Below, one piece after another: positions 53,528 through 62,639 of a stretch of DNA of 64,000 nucleotides. The notes beneath the pieces were generated by a model. That model saw only the letters and a program-made list of their open reading frames with translations, searched no databases and had not been told where the DNA came from. Every line of letters starts with the position of its first letter. Positions within the stretch are counted from its first letter, which is position 1. A program made the translations under genes and the position numbers. The DNA is from MSPOR6 sp964652195 (lineage in GTDB: Bacteria > Poribacteria > WGA-4E > WGA-3G): assembly GCA_964652195.1 (NCBI GenBank), contig CAZZBB010000057.1:124001-188000 (forward strand), given 5' to 3'.

Positions 53528-54277
53528 TCAGGGAATGAGAATTCTACCACCACTGGCAATCACAGTTGAACCTGTCATATAACTTGAATCTTCACTCAGC
53601 AGAAAAGTAATTACTTTCGCCATTTCATCAGGTTCACCAAGTCTACCAAGAGGGGTAGTTGACCTGAGTTGATTCACCATTTCATCTGAAACTTCGCTTA
53701 ACATATCTGTAGCAATGGCACCCGGTGCTACAGAGTTGATGCGGATATTATGTTTAGACAGTGGTCCACAACACGATTTCGTGAGAGAAATTACACCTGC
53801 TTTGGCTGCTGCATAGGGCAATTGGTCTGGTCTGACTGCCAAAGCTGCAATTGATGACACATTGACAATCCTTCCAAAATTCTTCTCTATCATTCCATCC
53901 TTCACAGCCCATAACACATTAAATGGTCCAGTTAGATTAATTTCAATAATGCGATCCCAATGTTCAGGTGTGAGTTCATCAAAAGAGATATCACCTACAT
54001 CTCCTGCATTGTTTACTAATAACTCAATTGGACCGATGTCTTTAGTAAGAATTTTCACCATTCTATTTACTGCATTTCTATCACCAATATCGGCTTTTAC
54101 AAGAACTGCTTGTTGACCTAAATCTTGAATTTGCTTACAAACGGCTTCTGCTTTAGCATTGGATTTAGAATAGTGAACTGCAACAGTTGCTCCTTCAGCT
54201 GCAAGTCGTAATGCGGTTTCTTTTCCAATACCACGACTTGCCCCTGTTACCAATGCAACCCTACCCTCGAATTTCAT
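53528..54277 (-). CDS. Short-chain dehydrogenase/reductase (FabG-like)
   Basis: I start at ATG 54277 (MKFEGRVALVTGASRGIGKE), giving 249 aa; the longer frame adds 13 residues overlapping the upstream gene. The classic SDR elements are TGASRGIG, NNAG, the catalytic Ser in VNVSSIAAL, YAAAK, and NSVAPGAIATDM. Typical activity is NAD(P)H-dependent oxidation or reduction of a hydroxy or keto substrate. It is the last gene of a four-gene minus-strand operon. Confidence 0.92.
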   Translation of the reverse strand: MKFEGRVALVTGASRGIGKETALRLAAEGATVAVHYSKSNAKAEAVCKQIQDLGQQAVLVKADIGDRNAVNRMVKILTKDIGPIELLVNNAGDVGDISFDELTPEHWDRIIEINLTGPFNVLWAVKDGMIEKNFGRIVNVSSIAALAVRPDQLPYAAAKAGVISLTKSCCGPLSKHNIRINSVAPGAIATDMLSEVSDEMVNQLRSTTPLGRLGEPDEMAKVITFLLSEDSSYMTGSTVIASGGRILIP

Positions 54278-54288
54278 ATAGTGTTCTC

Positions 54289-55176
54289 CTATAGAAGTGT
54301 CTCTAACCGATTCCACACATCATCAGGAACAGGTGTAATCGCAGCATTAAAATTCTGTTCTACCTCAATTACATTTCTTGAACCTGTTAAGCTTGTTGAA
54401 AGTAATGGTTGAAGAAGACAAAATTGGACTGCAAGGTTCAGTAGGTTTAGATTATTTTCAATAGACCATTGCCATAATTGGTGCGCTTTTATTTCATCGG
54501 GTACTCCTGAGTTAATATCAGGTTCAATTCCAGAAAGACGACCCGCTGCAATTGGACTTCCGTTTACAATTCCTATGTCATTTTCAGCTGCAAAAGATAA
54601 TAACCAATCATTGGCAGTTTGACTGATAAGGTTATAATCCAGATAGGTAAGAATTACATCTACATTCCCTGTCTCTATGGCTATTTTATGAAATTCATGC
54701 TCTCTGACTCCGAGACCAATATATCCAATCAGTCCTTCTTCTCGCATCCGTTGTAGTTCATCCAGTGCCCCATCCTTTTCAATAACTGGATCCATACTTG
54801 TTGGATCATGAACTAAACAGACATCAAGGTAATCTGTTTTTAATTTTTTCAGGCTATTTTCAACACTACGTCTTGTTCCAGCTGCACTATAGTCTCCACG
54901 CCATTTTGGGTGTGTACCAGTCTTCGTGGAAAGATAGATCTTATCACGCCAACCATCAGCCAAGGCAAGTCCAACACGCCTTTCACTTTCACCATAGAGT
55001 GGTGAGGTGTCGAGGTAATTCATACCCAATGTAATTGCACGATGTACCGTTTCAACAGCTTCATCATCTGTCACATCATCTCCACCGATCCGTGCACCAC
55101 CCAATCCAAGACAGGTCACCTCTAACTCAGTACGACCTAACCGTCTTTTCTGTAATTCTTTCTTGTGTTCTGCCAT
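54289..55176 (-). CDS. Aldo/keto reductase
   Basis: From ATG 55176 (MAEHKKELQKRRLGRTELEV) the 295-aa product shows the AKR tetrad: Asp and Tyr in YLDTSPLYGESERRVG, Lys in IYLSTKTGTH and His in DVCLVHDPTS. The C-terminal NADP-binding part has LLSTSLTGSRNVIEVEQNF. The substrate is unknown; AKRs next to xylose-isomerase-like epimerases and SDRs usually act on sugars such as D-threo-aldoses. It lies 8 bp after the cupin gene and 11 bp before the SDR gene. Confidence 0.92.
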   Translation of the reverse strand: MAEHKKELQKRRLGRTELEVTCLGLGGARIGGDDVTDDEAVETVHRAITLGMNYLDTSPLYGESERRVGLALADGWRDKIYLSTKTGTHPKWRGDYSAAGTRRSVENSLKKLKTDYLDVCLVHDPTSMDPVIEKDGALDELQRMREEGLIGYIGLGVREHEFHKIAIETGNVDVILTYLDYNLISQTANDWLLSFAAENDIGIVNGSPIAAGRLSGIEPDINSGVPDEIKAHQLWQWSIENNLNLLNLAVQFCLLQPLLSTSLTGSRNVIEVEQNFNAAITPVPDDVWNRLETLL

Positions 55177-55184
55177 ACTAAACC

Positions 55185-55544
55185 TTACCGATGTAAATGA
55201 CCCGTTCGTGCATCTGGTTTGATGACACTCACCCACTGAACTCCTTTGACAACATCATCTGGTATATGACCATGTTCCACACCTTTAGGGGTAACAACTA
55301 AATCTCCCGGACCTATTTTATATGATGTAGATTTTCCATCTGGTGATCGGAGCGTTACCGTTGTAGTCCCTTCGGTAAAATACCAGTACTCATCAAAATC
55401 GTGGTAATGAAGTTCAGTTGGATTGTCTTTTGATACAGTAAAGGGACCGATTGTGGTCATATCAGGTGGATCTAATACTTCTCCGAGTGTTTCACCCATT
55501 CGCTCACCAGCATTAAGATGTATAACACACAAATTCGTTTCCAT
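55185..55544 (-). CDS. Single-domain cupin protein
   Basis: The 119-aa protein contains the two cupin motifs: ELHYHDFDEYWYFTEGTTTV (HxH...E type with an F/Y-rich core) and GDLVVTPKGVEHGHIP with the terminal His. It can bind a metal and a small ligand; isomerase, dioxygenase or lyase roles occur in the family. Its start overlaps the upstream isomerase stop by one base (TAATG), showing translational coupling. Confidence 0.88.
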   Translation of the reverse strand: METNLCVIHLNAGERMGETLGEVLDPPDMTTIGPFTVSKDNPTELHYHDFDEYWYFTEGTTTVTLRSPDGKSTSYKIGPGDLVVTPKGVEHGHIPDDVVKGVQWVSVIKPDARTGHLHR

Positions 55545-56305
55545 TAGATTACTCCGATATCTTTTAAGTGTTGCAGTGAGTCAGCTACCCGAGCCTTTAC
55601 GCCATCCTCATCAAGGTCTTCACCTTCAATGCCTTCCAATTCCATAGTAAATGGACCATAAAAACCTGCATGATTCAATGTATCAAATACACCTTTATAG
55701 TCGACTACCCCATCACCAAGGGTAGGGAAATGCCATGTCCGGTATCCACCATTGGTATCCTTAAGATGAACTGCACCAACATGTTTTAGAATTTTCTTTA
55801 CCTCAGTTACTGCATCCACATCGTGATTATAGTAGTAGACATTACCTGTATCAAAATTAATACATATATTTGGATGATCCACACCATTCATTGTTTCCAG
55901 AGCAATGTCGCCATTATGAGCCATATCAGGATGAGTTTCAAGGCATACCTTCACATCTAATGGTGCTGCATTCTCTCCAATTTTGCGTAGACGTTCATAT
56001 ACAACCTTCAGATCTCCTTCCCCTGCATGGACACTCACGAAAATAACTCCTACTCCCATTTCAGATGCTGCATTTAGTGCAGACTGGAAGTCATAAACAA
56101 CTGTATCTGAATTTACATTACAACCACCAAGTAGACTGGTAGCAGTAAGACCATATTCTTTTAAGTCAGCTTGAACTTTAGCTATCTCATCTATTCCAGG
56201 AACGCGGATTTCCACATTGGTTAACCCTATTTCTGCCAAGTGAGAATATGCATTTTCCCCAAATTGTCTGTAACTACCTAAATTACATGCAATTACATTT
56301 TTCAT
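55544..56305 (-). CDS. Sugar phosphate isomerase/epimerase
   Basis: This 253-aa TIM-barrel protein of the AP-endonuclease-2/xylose-isomerase-like class shows IGLTNVEIRVPG, the metal Glu in KVCLETHPDM, NINFDTGNVYYYNHD-like CINFDTGNVYYYNHDVD, HLKDTNGGYRTW with the FPTLGDGVVDYKGVF block, and the final MELEGIE Glu. It is a paralogue of the 7867-8697 protein. It is the first gene of the four-gene operon, which likely degrades or interconverts a sugar. Confidence 0.88.
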   Translation of the reverse strand: MKNVIACNLGSYRQFGENAYSHLAEIGLTNVEIRVPGIDEIAKVQADLKEYGLTATSLLGGCNVNSDTVVYDFQSALNAASEMGVGVIFVSVHAGEGDLKVVYERLRKIGENAAPLDVKVCLETHPDMAHNGDIALETMNGVDHPNICINFDTGNVYYYNHDVDAVTEVKKILKHVGAVHLKDTNGGYRTWHFPTLGDGVVDYKGVFDTLNHAGFYGPFTMELEGIEGEDLDEDGVKARVADSLQHLKDIGVI

Positions 56306-56336
56306 AAATTTCTCCTATCAATAATTATTAGAATGA

Positions 56337-57335
56337 TTATGGTATTTTCCTTAATACCGTATTACTTAATAGAATCTCAAATGCAAACAGAATTGTTGCA
56401 GGAACAAGGAAATATGTCACAAGATCCTTCTGGTTGGTGTATTCTATAGCTTTGAATTTAGTTTTTTCAAGTTTGTCAATTTCTGCATAAACTTGTCTTA
56501 ATGATTTCAAATCAGTTGCGCGAAAATAACGGGCCCCAGTAATATTAGAAATATCTTTTAATGTATCTTCATCAAGAAATGTTGGTTTTTTTTCATATCT
56601 TTTGCCGAATGTCGTATCTTCAACAGGGATTAATGAACCACCTTCTTTTCCGAAACCAATTGTGTAAATCCTAATTCCATAGGATTGAGCAACTGAAGCA
56701 GCGGTTATCGGATCTACGGATCCCGCATTATTCTCTCCATCGGTTAATAGAATTGCAATCCTGCTCTTTGAATCAGTCATTTGTAAACGATTTGTACAGA
56801 TTCCAATTGCATCCCCGATTGCTGTACCGGCTTGTAAACGATCTTCCATCTCTACCTCAATGTCATTGAGTAATTCTTTTACTACCGTATAATCAAGTGT
56901 GAGTGGACACAGAGTAAAACTCTCACCTGAAAAAACAACTAAACCTATCCGATCTGCTTCTCTATTGCTAAGGAATTCTCGTATTACTGATTTAGCTGTT
57001 TCAAGTCTGTTCGAATCCTTTACATCTTCTGCTCGCATACTGTCTGATACGTCTAAAACTAAGTAGATGTCTATACCTTCAGGAAAACGTCGTACCTGAC
57101 TTTGAAGAAGTTGAGGACGGGCAAGGGTTAGGATGAGTAAGATGATTATAGAGATCTTAGTTAAAGTAAGAATAGGTAGTGTTTTGGAAATAAATGTCCT
57201 TGGAAGATCCTTAAAACTCTCAATTCCTCCAAACCGTAGAGCAGATGGTCTGATTCTTTTCGCGAATGTTATAAGCAAAATTCCAAATATAAGTATGATA
57301 AGAAGTATGAGTAATACCGGTGATTCAAACTGCAT
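56337..57335 (-). CDS. BatA-like VWA-domain membrane protein
   Basis: An N-terminal pair of hydrophobic segments (about 8-24 and 58-72) precedes a von Willebrand A domain with MIDAS DVSDS (95-99), the Thr region GTAIGDAIG and the Asp in LLTDGENN. A C-terminal TM (about 310-328) follows, the Bat (Bacteroides aerotolerance) layout. Such proteins work with a MoxR ATPase, which is not in this window. The start overlaps the bactofilin-domain gene by 11 nt. Confidence 0.9.
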   Translation of the reverse strand: MQFESPVLLILLIILIFGILLITFAKRIRPSALRFGGIESFKDLPRTFISKTLPILTLTKISIIILLILTLARPQLLQSQVRRFPEGIDIYLVLDVSDSMRAEDVKDSNRLETAKSVIREFLSNREADRIGLVVFSGESFTLCPLTLDYTVVKELLNDIEVEMEDRLQAGTAIGDAIGICTNRLQMTDSKSRIAILLTDGENNAGSVDPITAASVAQSYGIRIYTIGFGKEGGSLIPVEDTTFGKRYEKKPTFLDEDTLKDISNITGARYFRATDLKSLRQVYAEIDKLEKTKFKAIEYTNQKDLVTYFLVPATILFAFEILLSNTVLRKIP

Positions 57336-58593
57336 TATTTGGGATCCTGTCAGTCCAATTATTGATTCTTCCCTGATTTCGAGTGGACAGACCAGATAGG
57401 ATTAGTAATATACAAAGACCTATTCCAATAGTATTAAATACTATGAAAGTAATCCAGTCAATATAGGGAATTTCAGTTGCCATAAAATAGGGTATGTATC
57501 CAAATATTACTGAAAGAGGTCTTAATCTACCAGCAAGAAGTGTACTCCCAAGTGTAAAAAAGATACCAGCTTTTCCACATAATGCAAATGGAACTATTAG
57601 ACATATTCCTAACATTAAACATGGAATACCTATAATAGATAGTATCAGTACAATTGCTACCACTGGAATTATAATGAATGTTAAGACACCGAATAAAATA
57701 CTTACTATCGGTCTTCGAGTTAAAAAAGTACTAATTGCATTGATTGGTTTTGGAAATATCAATACCAATAAAAGATATGCTAATGTAAAAAATACGAATT
57801 TAGCGATTGTAATCCGTATGTCACTATGTTTCCTTAAATCCCAAACAGTATGGGGATGCATGAGAATCTTTGTTGCTGCTGGTATAATGTGCCACCCGTT
57901 ATCTTGACTTATATTTTCCACATATTGTCTGTCCCCAATTACCTGTCCCCCAATAACTTGAAGCTTTCCTTTAATGTATGCTCCCGATGCCAATTCAACA
58001 TTACCACCAATGATAAGCACATTACCGGTAACAGTTCCATGGATTGAGGCGTTCCCAGCTATCATTACAAGAGTTGTCAGTATTTCATCTGACTTCACTT
58101 GATAATCGTTAACAACCTTAAAAATACGGTGTTTTCCTTTCCAGGTTTTTTCATTGTCCTGTAGTGAATCAACTGTAAATTGATTATCTTCTACTAATGG
58201 AGTTGTGATGTTAGTTTCTCCCCTTTCTGTTTGGTTTTCATCAACAGATTGAAGTTTGCTATCAACAGATGTTTCACCTTTTAACTGTCCTTCCTCAACA
58301 GTTTGTGATGCCTTATCATCAGTTTCTTGATTGACACCTATCTGTTTTTCTTCCTGATCGGTAACGTCTAAGGATATTGTCGTAGGCGGTTCAGGGGTTA
58401 ACTCTTCAATTTCTGTTGGGTTGCTGTCTTCAGTTTGCTGTTCTTGTAAATATTGGAATGGAAGTTCTTGATCGGTTTCGGGGGTTTGACCAAATAACAG
58501 TTGTATATTGAAGAATATAAGTAGAAAAGTAATAAACCCAATTTTGTATATAGATTTATTAAATAAAAATTTTGAGTTTGGTAAGTTCGTCAT
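57325..58593 (-). CDS. Exported bactofilin-like domain protein with C-terminal membrane helices
   Basis: The 422-aa protein has an export signal (IGFITFLLIFFNIQLLFGQ), a Glu/Gln/Thr-rich disordered stretch (about 38-160), then a polymer-forming right-handed beta-helix segment typical of bactofilins (about 165-230: GNASIHGTVTGNVLIIGGNV, GAYIKGKLQVIGGQVIG). Four or so TM helices fill about 265-410. The combination of export, a bactofilin segment and membrane helices is found in integral 'polymer-forming' proteins. It lies upstream of, and overlaps, the VWA gene. Confidence 0.8.
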   Translation of the reverse strand: MTNLPNSKFLFNKSIYKIGFITFLLIFFNIQLLFGQTPETDQELPFQYLQEQQTEDSNPTEIEELTPEPPTTISLDVTDQEEKQIGVNQETDDKASQTVEEGQLKGETSVDSKLQSVDENQTERGETNITTPLVEDNQFTVDSLQDNEKTWKGKHRIFKVVNDYQVKSDEILTTLVMIAGNASIHGTVTGNVLIIGGNVELASGAYIKGKLQVIGGQVIGDRQYVENISQDNGWHIIPAATKILMHPHTVWDLRKHSDIRITIAKFVFFTLAYLLLVLIFPKPINAISTFLTRRPIVSILFGVLTFIIIPVVAIVLILSIIGIPCLMLGICLIVPFALCGKAGIFFTLGSTLLAGRLRPLSVIFGYIPYFMATEIPYIDWITFIVFNTIGIGLCILLILSGLSTRNQGRINNWTDRIPNNAV

Positions 58594-58732
58594 GAATTCT
58601 CATTTCAATCTGTGGAAAATATTGATGTATACAGATGGAAAACCGTTTTCATTATAGGAATATCTATTGGCTATGTCAATAGTTTTCTAAACAGTATTTT
58701 GTCAGTAACTATGAGAAATTATAATGTATTTG

Positions 58733-58790
58733 ATAATTAAAGTCTCTTTAATGAAGTAAGAACTTTTAGTTTGTGCGGTATTTCAAGACA
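58733..58790 (+). repeat. Palindromic repeat ATTAAAG-TCT-CTTTAAT, copy 2
   Basis: The palindrome at 58736-58752 and the continuation AACTTTTAGTTTGTGCGGTA then TTTCAAGACA match 24353-24410. It is located between the membrane-repeat gene end and the bactofilin-protein start, upstream of a minus-strand gene as in copy 1. Confidence 0.55.
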
Positions 58791-58925
58791 TCCTTAAAAT
58801 TGTTTATATGATATACATTTATAGATAGGTAATACTTTTCCGATATACAGTTCTAAGAAAGATATACAGTTCTAATAAATTAACATAAGTAAGAATAAAT
58901 AGGATGTCATTCTTTAAGTGAATGC

Positions 58926-58959
58926 AATAAGGCGCAAGTAGTAAATCTGGTGCCTTATT
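58926..58959 (-). terminator. Possible terminator hairpin after membrane-repeat gene
   Basis: AATAAGGC (58926-58933) and GCCTTATT (58952-58959) form an 8-bp stem with a long loop, 40 bp beyond the stop of the 58999-60444 gene. No strong T-run follows on the minus strand, so function as a terminator is only possible. Confidence 0.4.
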
Positions 58960-58998
58960 TCATAGTGATCATTAGAGGTATTTCTTTATTTTTTTGGA

Positions 58999-60444
58999 CT
59001 AACACACTTCTAATATTCCAGGAGTAACAGGGGAATCTGTATCATAATCTCCACGTTCGGGTTTTTGATTCAACCAATCTATCCAGTATTTTCTCTGTTT
59101 CATACACCCAATTAAGAAACCCTTAGTTTCAAAATAGTAGGAAATAATTGAAAAACTTAGAATTAACAATACTTGTATAGAATCTGAAAATCCTTCGAGA
59201 ATTAACAGATCAGTGATACCGTATATTAAAACAAAAGAAACTGTCCAACCAAGAATGTGGTATAACATCCGAATTGGTTTTTCAAGCATCAATTCTAAAG
59301 TTAATCTTATAGTATAGAAAAAGGATTCTTCTGTAAATCTATCTGTATTGTTGACATCTCTTACAAGAGAATCTGTTCTAATCTGATTGTTATAATACCA
59401 ATTATTCCAAAAATTCTGTTCTGATATTATTCCGTTTATTTTTCCCTTAGTCTCTCTATAACTCACGATGTATGCAACTATACATAGAGGAATAGAAAAT
59501 GTAAAGAACACGTTAAATAAATCACGGTCGAATGAAATATCTCCCAGACCCCAAATGCCTATGCAGAGTAGAAAAAAGAGTATTGGAAGTACAATTCCCC
59601 AAACAAGAAACTGTTTATACATGTGTATTGGGATTTGAAGTGTGAATATGATTGTTTTTCTAACTACTGAGAAAAAAGACTCTACATTTTCAGACTGAGC
59701 TGGTGGATCGTCAAGATCTTTATAGTGAGATTGCTGATTATGTTTATACCAGTCCAACCAACTTTCCCTTTCAATAGAAATTCCTTTAACATAACCCGTT
59801 GATGCACAGAAACTTGAAAGTAAAGTTAATAGAATTGTTGGAATTAAAAAATTAGTGTAAATAGATCCTAATTCAAGCATTGTCTGGATAAAACCAAAAT
59901 ATGGATTATAAATGTGTTTTTCGAATCCAAAGATAACAGTAACCATTATGAAAAAGCCTGTCCAATATAATACATGTAATGGAATATCTCGTAAATTAGC
60001 AAAGTTATAATTCTTTGATTTTGGTTTGTTTGATAAATGGTATCCTGAATCCGATATTTTCTCTTCTATTATAGAATTATACCAATTCATCCAAATTTTT
60101 CTTTCATTTTCAATTCCTCTCAGACTATTTCTTGCTATCAAAAAGCCAATCATCAATGTTGGAATTATTAGCAGCCAAAATCTCTGATAGGATATATCTC
60201 TTACTATCTCTTCTATAATAAGTGAAATAGCTTTGAAAATTTTCCATATTGACCAAGGTAGTGCCGTTGACCAGTTTTCTATTTCTTCCATTGCATCTGG
60301 TATAGTACCATATTGGAAAGGATCATCAGATATAGTTGTTAGTGTAGAAAAGAGTATCCAACATATCAAAAAATATAAGAATAACGGTGATGGATTTCGA
60401 ATCATGAAAATAATCGTACTACTAATTTTCATTTTATACTCCAT
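58999..60444 (-). CDS. WxxWY-repeat multi-pass membrane protein A, 481 aa
   Basis: The protein consists of about four copies of one unit: a helix starting with a Pro motif (such as LQIPIHMYKQFLVW, MLEKPIRMLYHILGW), a second helix, then a cytoplasmic-type linker ending G-x3-E/K-R-x2-W-x2-W. Examples: GIENERKIWMNWYNSI, GISIERESWLDWYKHN, GIISEQNFWNNWYYNN and GCMKQRKYWIDWLNQK. Overall about eight to ten TM helices. No known transporter or enzyme motif is visible. It lies 41 bp from the 60486 paralogue in the same orientation. I do not recognise the family. Confidence 0.75.
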   Translation of the reverse strand: MEYKMKISSTIIFMIRNPSPLFLYFLICWILFSTLTTISDDPFQYGTIPDAMEEIENWSTALPWSIWKIFKAISLIIEEIVRDISYQRFWLLIIPTLMIGFLIARNSLRGIENERKIWMNWYNSIIEEKISDSGYHLSNKPKSKNYNFANLRDIPLHVLYWTGFFIMVTVIFGFEKHIYNPYFGFIQTMLELGSIYTNFLIPTILLTLLSSFCASTGYVKGISIERESWLDWYKHNQQSHYKDLDDPPAQSENVESFFSVVRKTIIFTLQIPIHMYKQFLVWGIVLPILFFLLCIGIWGLGDISFDRDLFNVFFTFSIPLCIVAYIVSYRETKGKINGIISEQNFWNNWYYNNQIRTDSLVRDVNNTDRFTEESFFYTIRLTLELMLEKPIRMLYHILGWTVSFVLIYGITDLLILEGFSDSIQVLLILSFSIISYYFETKGFLIGCMKQRKYWIDWLNQKPERGDYDTDSPVTPGILEVC

Positions 60445-60485
60445 TAAATAGTTGGTTCATCTTGACTTTGAAAAAAATTCTTAAT

Positions 60486-61910
60486 TCAATCAATGATGGG
60501 TGGCAACTCAATGAAAGATAAATCATCATTTTTTAGTTCAATTAACCTATGATGCCAATTTGTCCAATCTTGTCTTTGATTTACTATACCCATAAAATGT
60601 TGTTGAGTTTCCAAAATGCTTGTCATGAATGTAAGAATGATTACTACCGATAATTGTATGAAATTATTGAGTCGTTCAATTAACAACCAATCAGTAAATC
60701 CGTATAATAGAATCAGAGTTGTTGTCCATCCAATGAAATGATATATCAGAATCTGTGGCTTTCGAAATACTACATTTTGAAGAGTTAAGAAGAACAGGTC
60801 GTATGAATCGAAAGTTGAATGTTTATCTTTCTTAATTATTTTTGTTGATAATTCCTGAAATATACCTGAATATTCATTCATACATTTATCTTGTTCTAAC
60901 GCTCTTCCTTTCTGTCTTCCTTTTGCTTTTCGATTCATAATTATCAGTGTGATTATAATTGCACATATACTATATTCAATCATTAAACTACCTATCCTAT
61001 CAGGTCTGATACTAATCCAGTAACCCAGTGATCTTGAATAAATTATATGACAACTTATAATCCAAAAAACAAAATGGAACAATATAGAGTGGGGTTGTTG
61101 CAAAATCAGAATTCCTGTAGTTCTCAATCTTGTAATAATTGAATATGTATTTCCCTGAATTGAATTGGGGGGTTCAGGTAGTTGTTTTACTTGTGAGATA
61201 TTTCCATAATTAGCAAAATACCATTTTGTCCAGACATATCTCTCTGCGTTGGTACCAGGGATTATACTATTTCCTTCTATGAATGCTGATACAATAGTAC
61301 ATGCTATTGATAAAAAGAATACTATATATAGAAAATATACATCTATACCGATAGATAGAGTTATGGATCGTATAAGAAATAATATACAAAAAGCAAATAG
61401 ATGAAAAACGAAATGGTGAATCAATAATACAGGTGAACGACCGATTTGTATTACAGCATCAGATATTCCCTTGAATTGGGAGTTTACTAAAATTGAACCT
61501 GATAGAATTGGCAACGTATTTGTATCTATCTGTCCGTCATCATTTTTTACTTTTTCATACCATCCAATCCATATCTCCCTTTCTGTATGTTTGCCGTTTT
61601 TTCTTCCTCTATATGAATATAGGTATGAAATGATTGTTGGTGGAATTGCAATAGAAAGTATATTGAAACTAAATTCACTTACTATTTCTTTAGCTATATC
61701 AGATAGTGCTAAGGCGATTCTCCATAAAGACCAAGGTAAATTATTAAATGACATACTGATATCTTCGGTAAAATCTTTATATGTCCATCTTGCAAATGAA
61801 TCATCTACTACTGTACCTATTGTTGCAAAGATAATAAAATAAATTAGCAAGTAGATTAGGAATGTGAATAAATTTAGATTTCTAAATTTATCCAATTTAA
61901 GAATTTTCAT
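60486..61910 (-). CDS. WxxWY-repeat multi-pass membrane protein B
   Basis: I prefer ATG 61910 (MKILKLDKFRNLNLFTFL), giving 474 aa, since the upstream 29 residues are hydrophilic; the ATG at 61997 is the alternative. The repeat unit is the same as in protein A: helix motifs IGRSPVLLIHHFVF, LQQPHSILFHFVFW and VFRKPQILIYHFIGW, and linker motifs HTEREIWIGWYEKV, GTNAERYVWTKWYFAN, a degenerate RALEQDKCMNEYSG and GIVNQRQDWTNWHHRL. Charged loops between units vary freely. It is unlike any channel or permease I know. Confidence 0.75.
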   Translation of the reverse strand: MKILKLDKFRNLNLFTFLIYLLIYFIIFATIGTVVDDSFARWTYKDFTEDISMSFNNLPWSLWRIALALSDIAKEIVSEFSFNILSIAIPPTIISYLYSYRGRKNGKHTEREIWIGWYEKVKNDDGQIDTNTLPILSGSILVNSQFKGISDAVIQIGRSPVLLIHHFVFHLFAFCILFLIRSITLSIGIDVYFLYIVFFLSIACTIVSAFIEGNSIIPGTNAERYVWTKWYFANYGNISQVKQLPEPPNSIQGNTYSIITRLRTTGILILQQPHSILFHFVFWIISCHIIYSRSLGYWISIRPDRIGSLMIEYSICAIIITLIIMNRKAKGRQKGRALEQDKCMNEYSGIFQELSTKIIKKDKHSTFDSYDLFFLTLQNVVFRKPQILIYHFIGWTTTLILLYGFTDWLLIERLNNFIQLSVVIILTFMTSILETQQHFMGIVNQRQDWTNWHHRLIELKNDDLSFIELPPIID

Positions 61911-61997
61911 ATTCCAAAAACCTCGATATTTAACCATTTCTAAGAAATGTTGATGCATTCCATATTTATATGGGATAACATCTAATACTGCAATCAC

Positions 61998-62639
61998 TTA
62001 TAATGATGTGATACTGACTAACCTAAAGGTTATACATAAAAAAGAGACATATTCATATAGAAATAGCATAAGAATTAATAGTCGTAAATTTATCATTTAA
62101 TCCTAATATACAGAAAACCTAATAAGGTGCAAAAACAGACCTTTATTCCTAAATACCCTGATGGTAAATCGTGAAATTGTAGAATTTTTCCAAATGGTGA
62201 AAAAGAGAAAAAAGTTACACTTTTTGACACATTGTGTGACATTTAAATTGGTGTAAATTACCCCTCTAACCTCTGTCATAGACTGACTTTACTTCCCTTT
62301 AAATTAACTTTATAAGAATTTGCAAAAAGTGTGATTTTGTGTTTTTGTTGTCATTGCTGATTTTGACAATTCCCAGCATCATAATAAAGCCGATTTTTTG
62401 CCATAAAGATTTTTTTGTATTTAGGATCGTTTTTATAGAAATTCATCACTTATTCTCTAATTATATATTTCACAGATTTCACATCCAGTTTGCGCCAAAA
62501 AGATGTATAAACTGTATGTTTGTGCTAAAAAAGCAGCTCTTAGTAATGTTAGATGTTAAGAACAGTTATCTTCTTCATTTTATTTTAAATCTTGGAGAAA
62601 ATTGTACGACGAAGTTATATATTTCTGAAATGGTATTCG
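61998..62639. other. Intergenic region with one family 1 repeat
   Basis: This ~640-bp AT-rich gap between two membrane-repeat genes contains copy D of repeat family 1 (62206-62305). The short open frame at 62339-62647 is AT-rich with no ribosome site and is unlikely to be a gene. Confidence 0.5.
62206..62305 (+). repeat. Dispersed hairpin repeat family 1, copy D
   Basis: AGTTACACTTTTTGACACAT then TGTGTGACATTTAAATTGG, TGTAAATTACCCCTCTAACC and CATAGACTGACTTTA. It matches copy C (33691-33790) over about 95 bp. Confidence 0.65.

Larger units (their letters stand above)
58594..58998. other. Intergenic region with palindromic repeat and hairpin
   Basis: This 405-bp gap carries copy 2 of the ATTAAAG-TCT-CTTTAAT repeat (58733-58790), an overlapping run of GATATACAGTTCTAA direct repeats (about 58836-58876) and a hairpin near the end of the downstream gene (58926-58959). 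No gene is seen. Confidence 0.55.
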
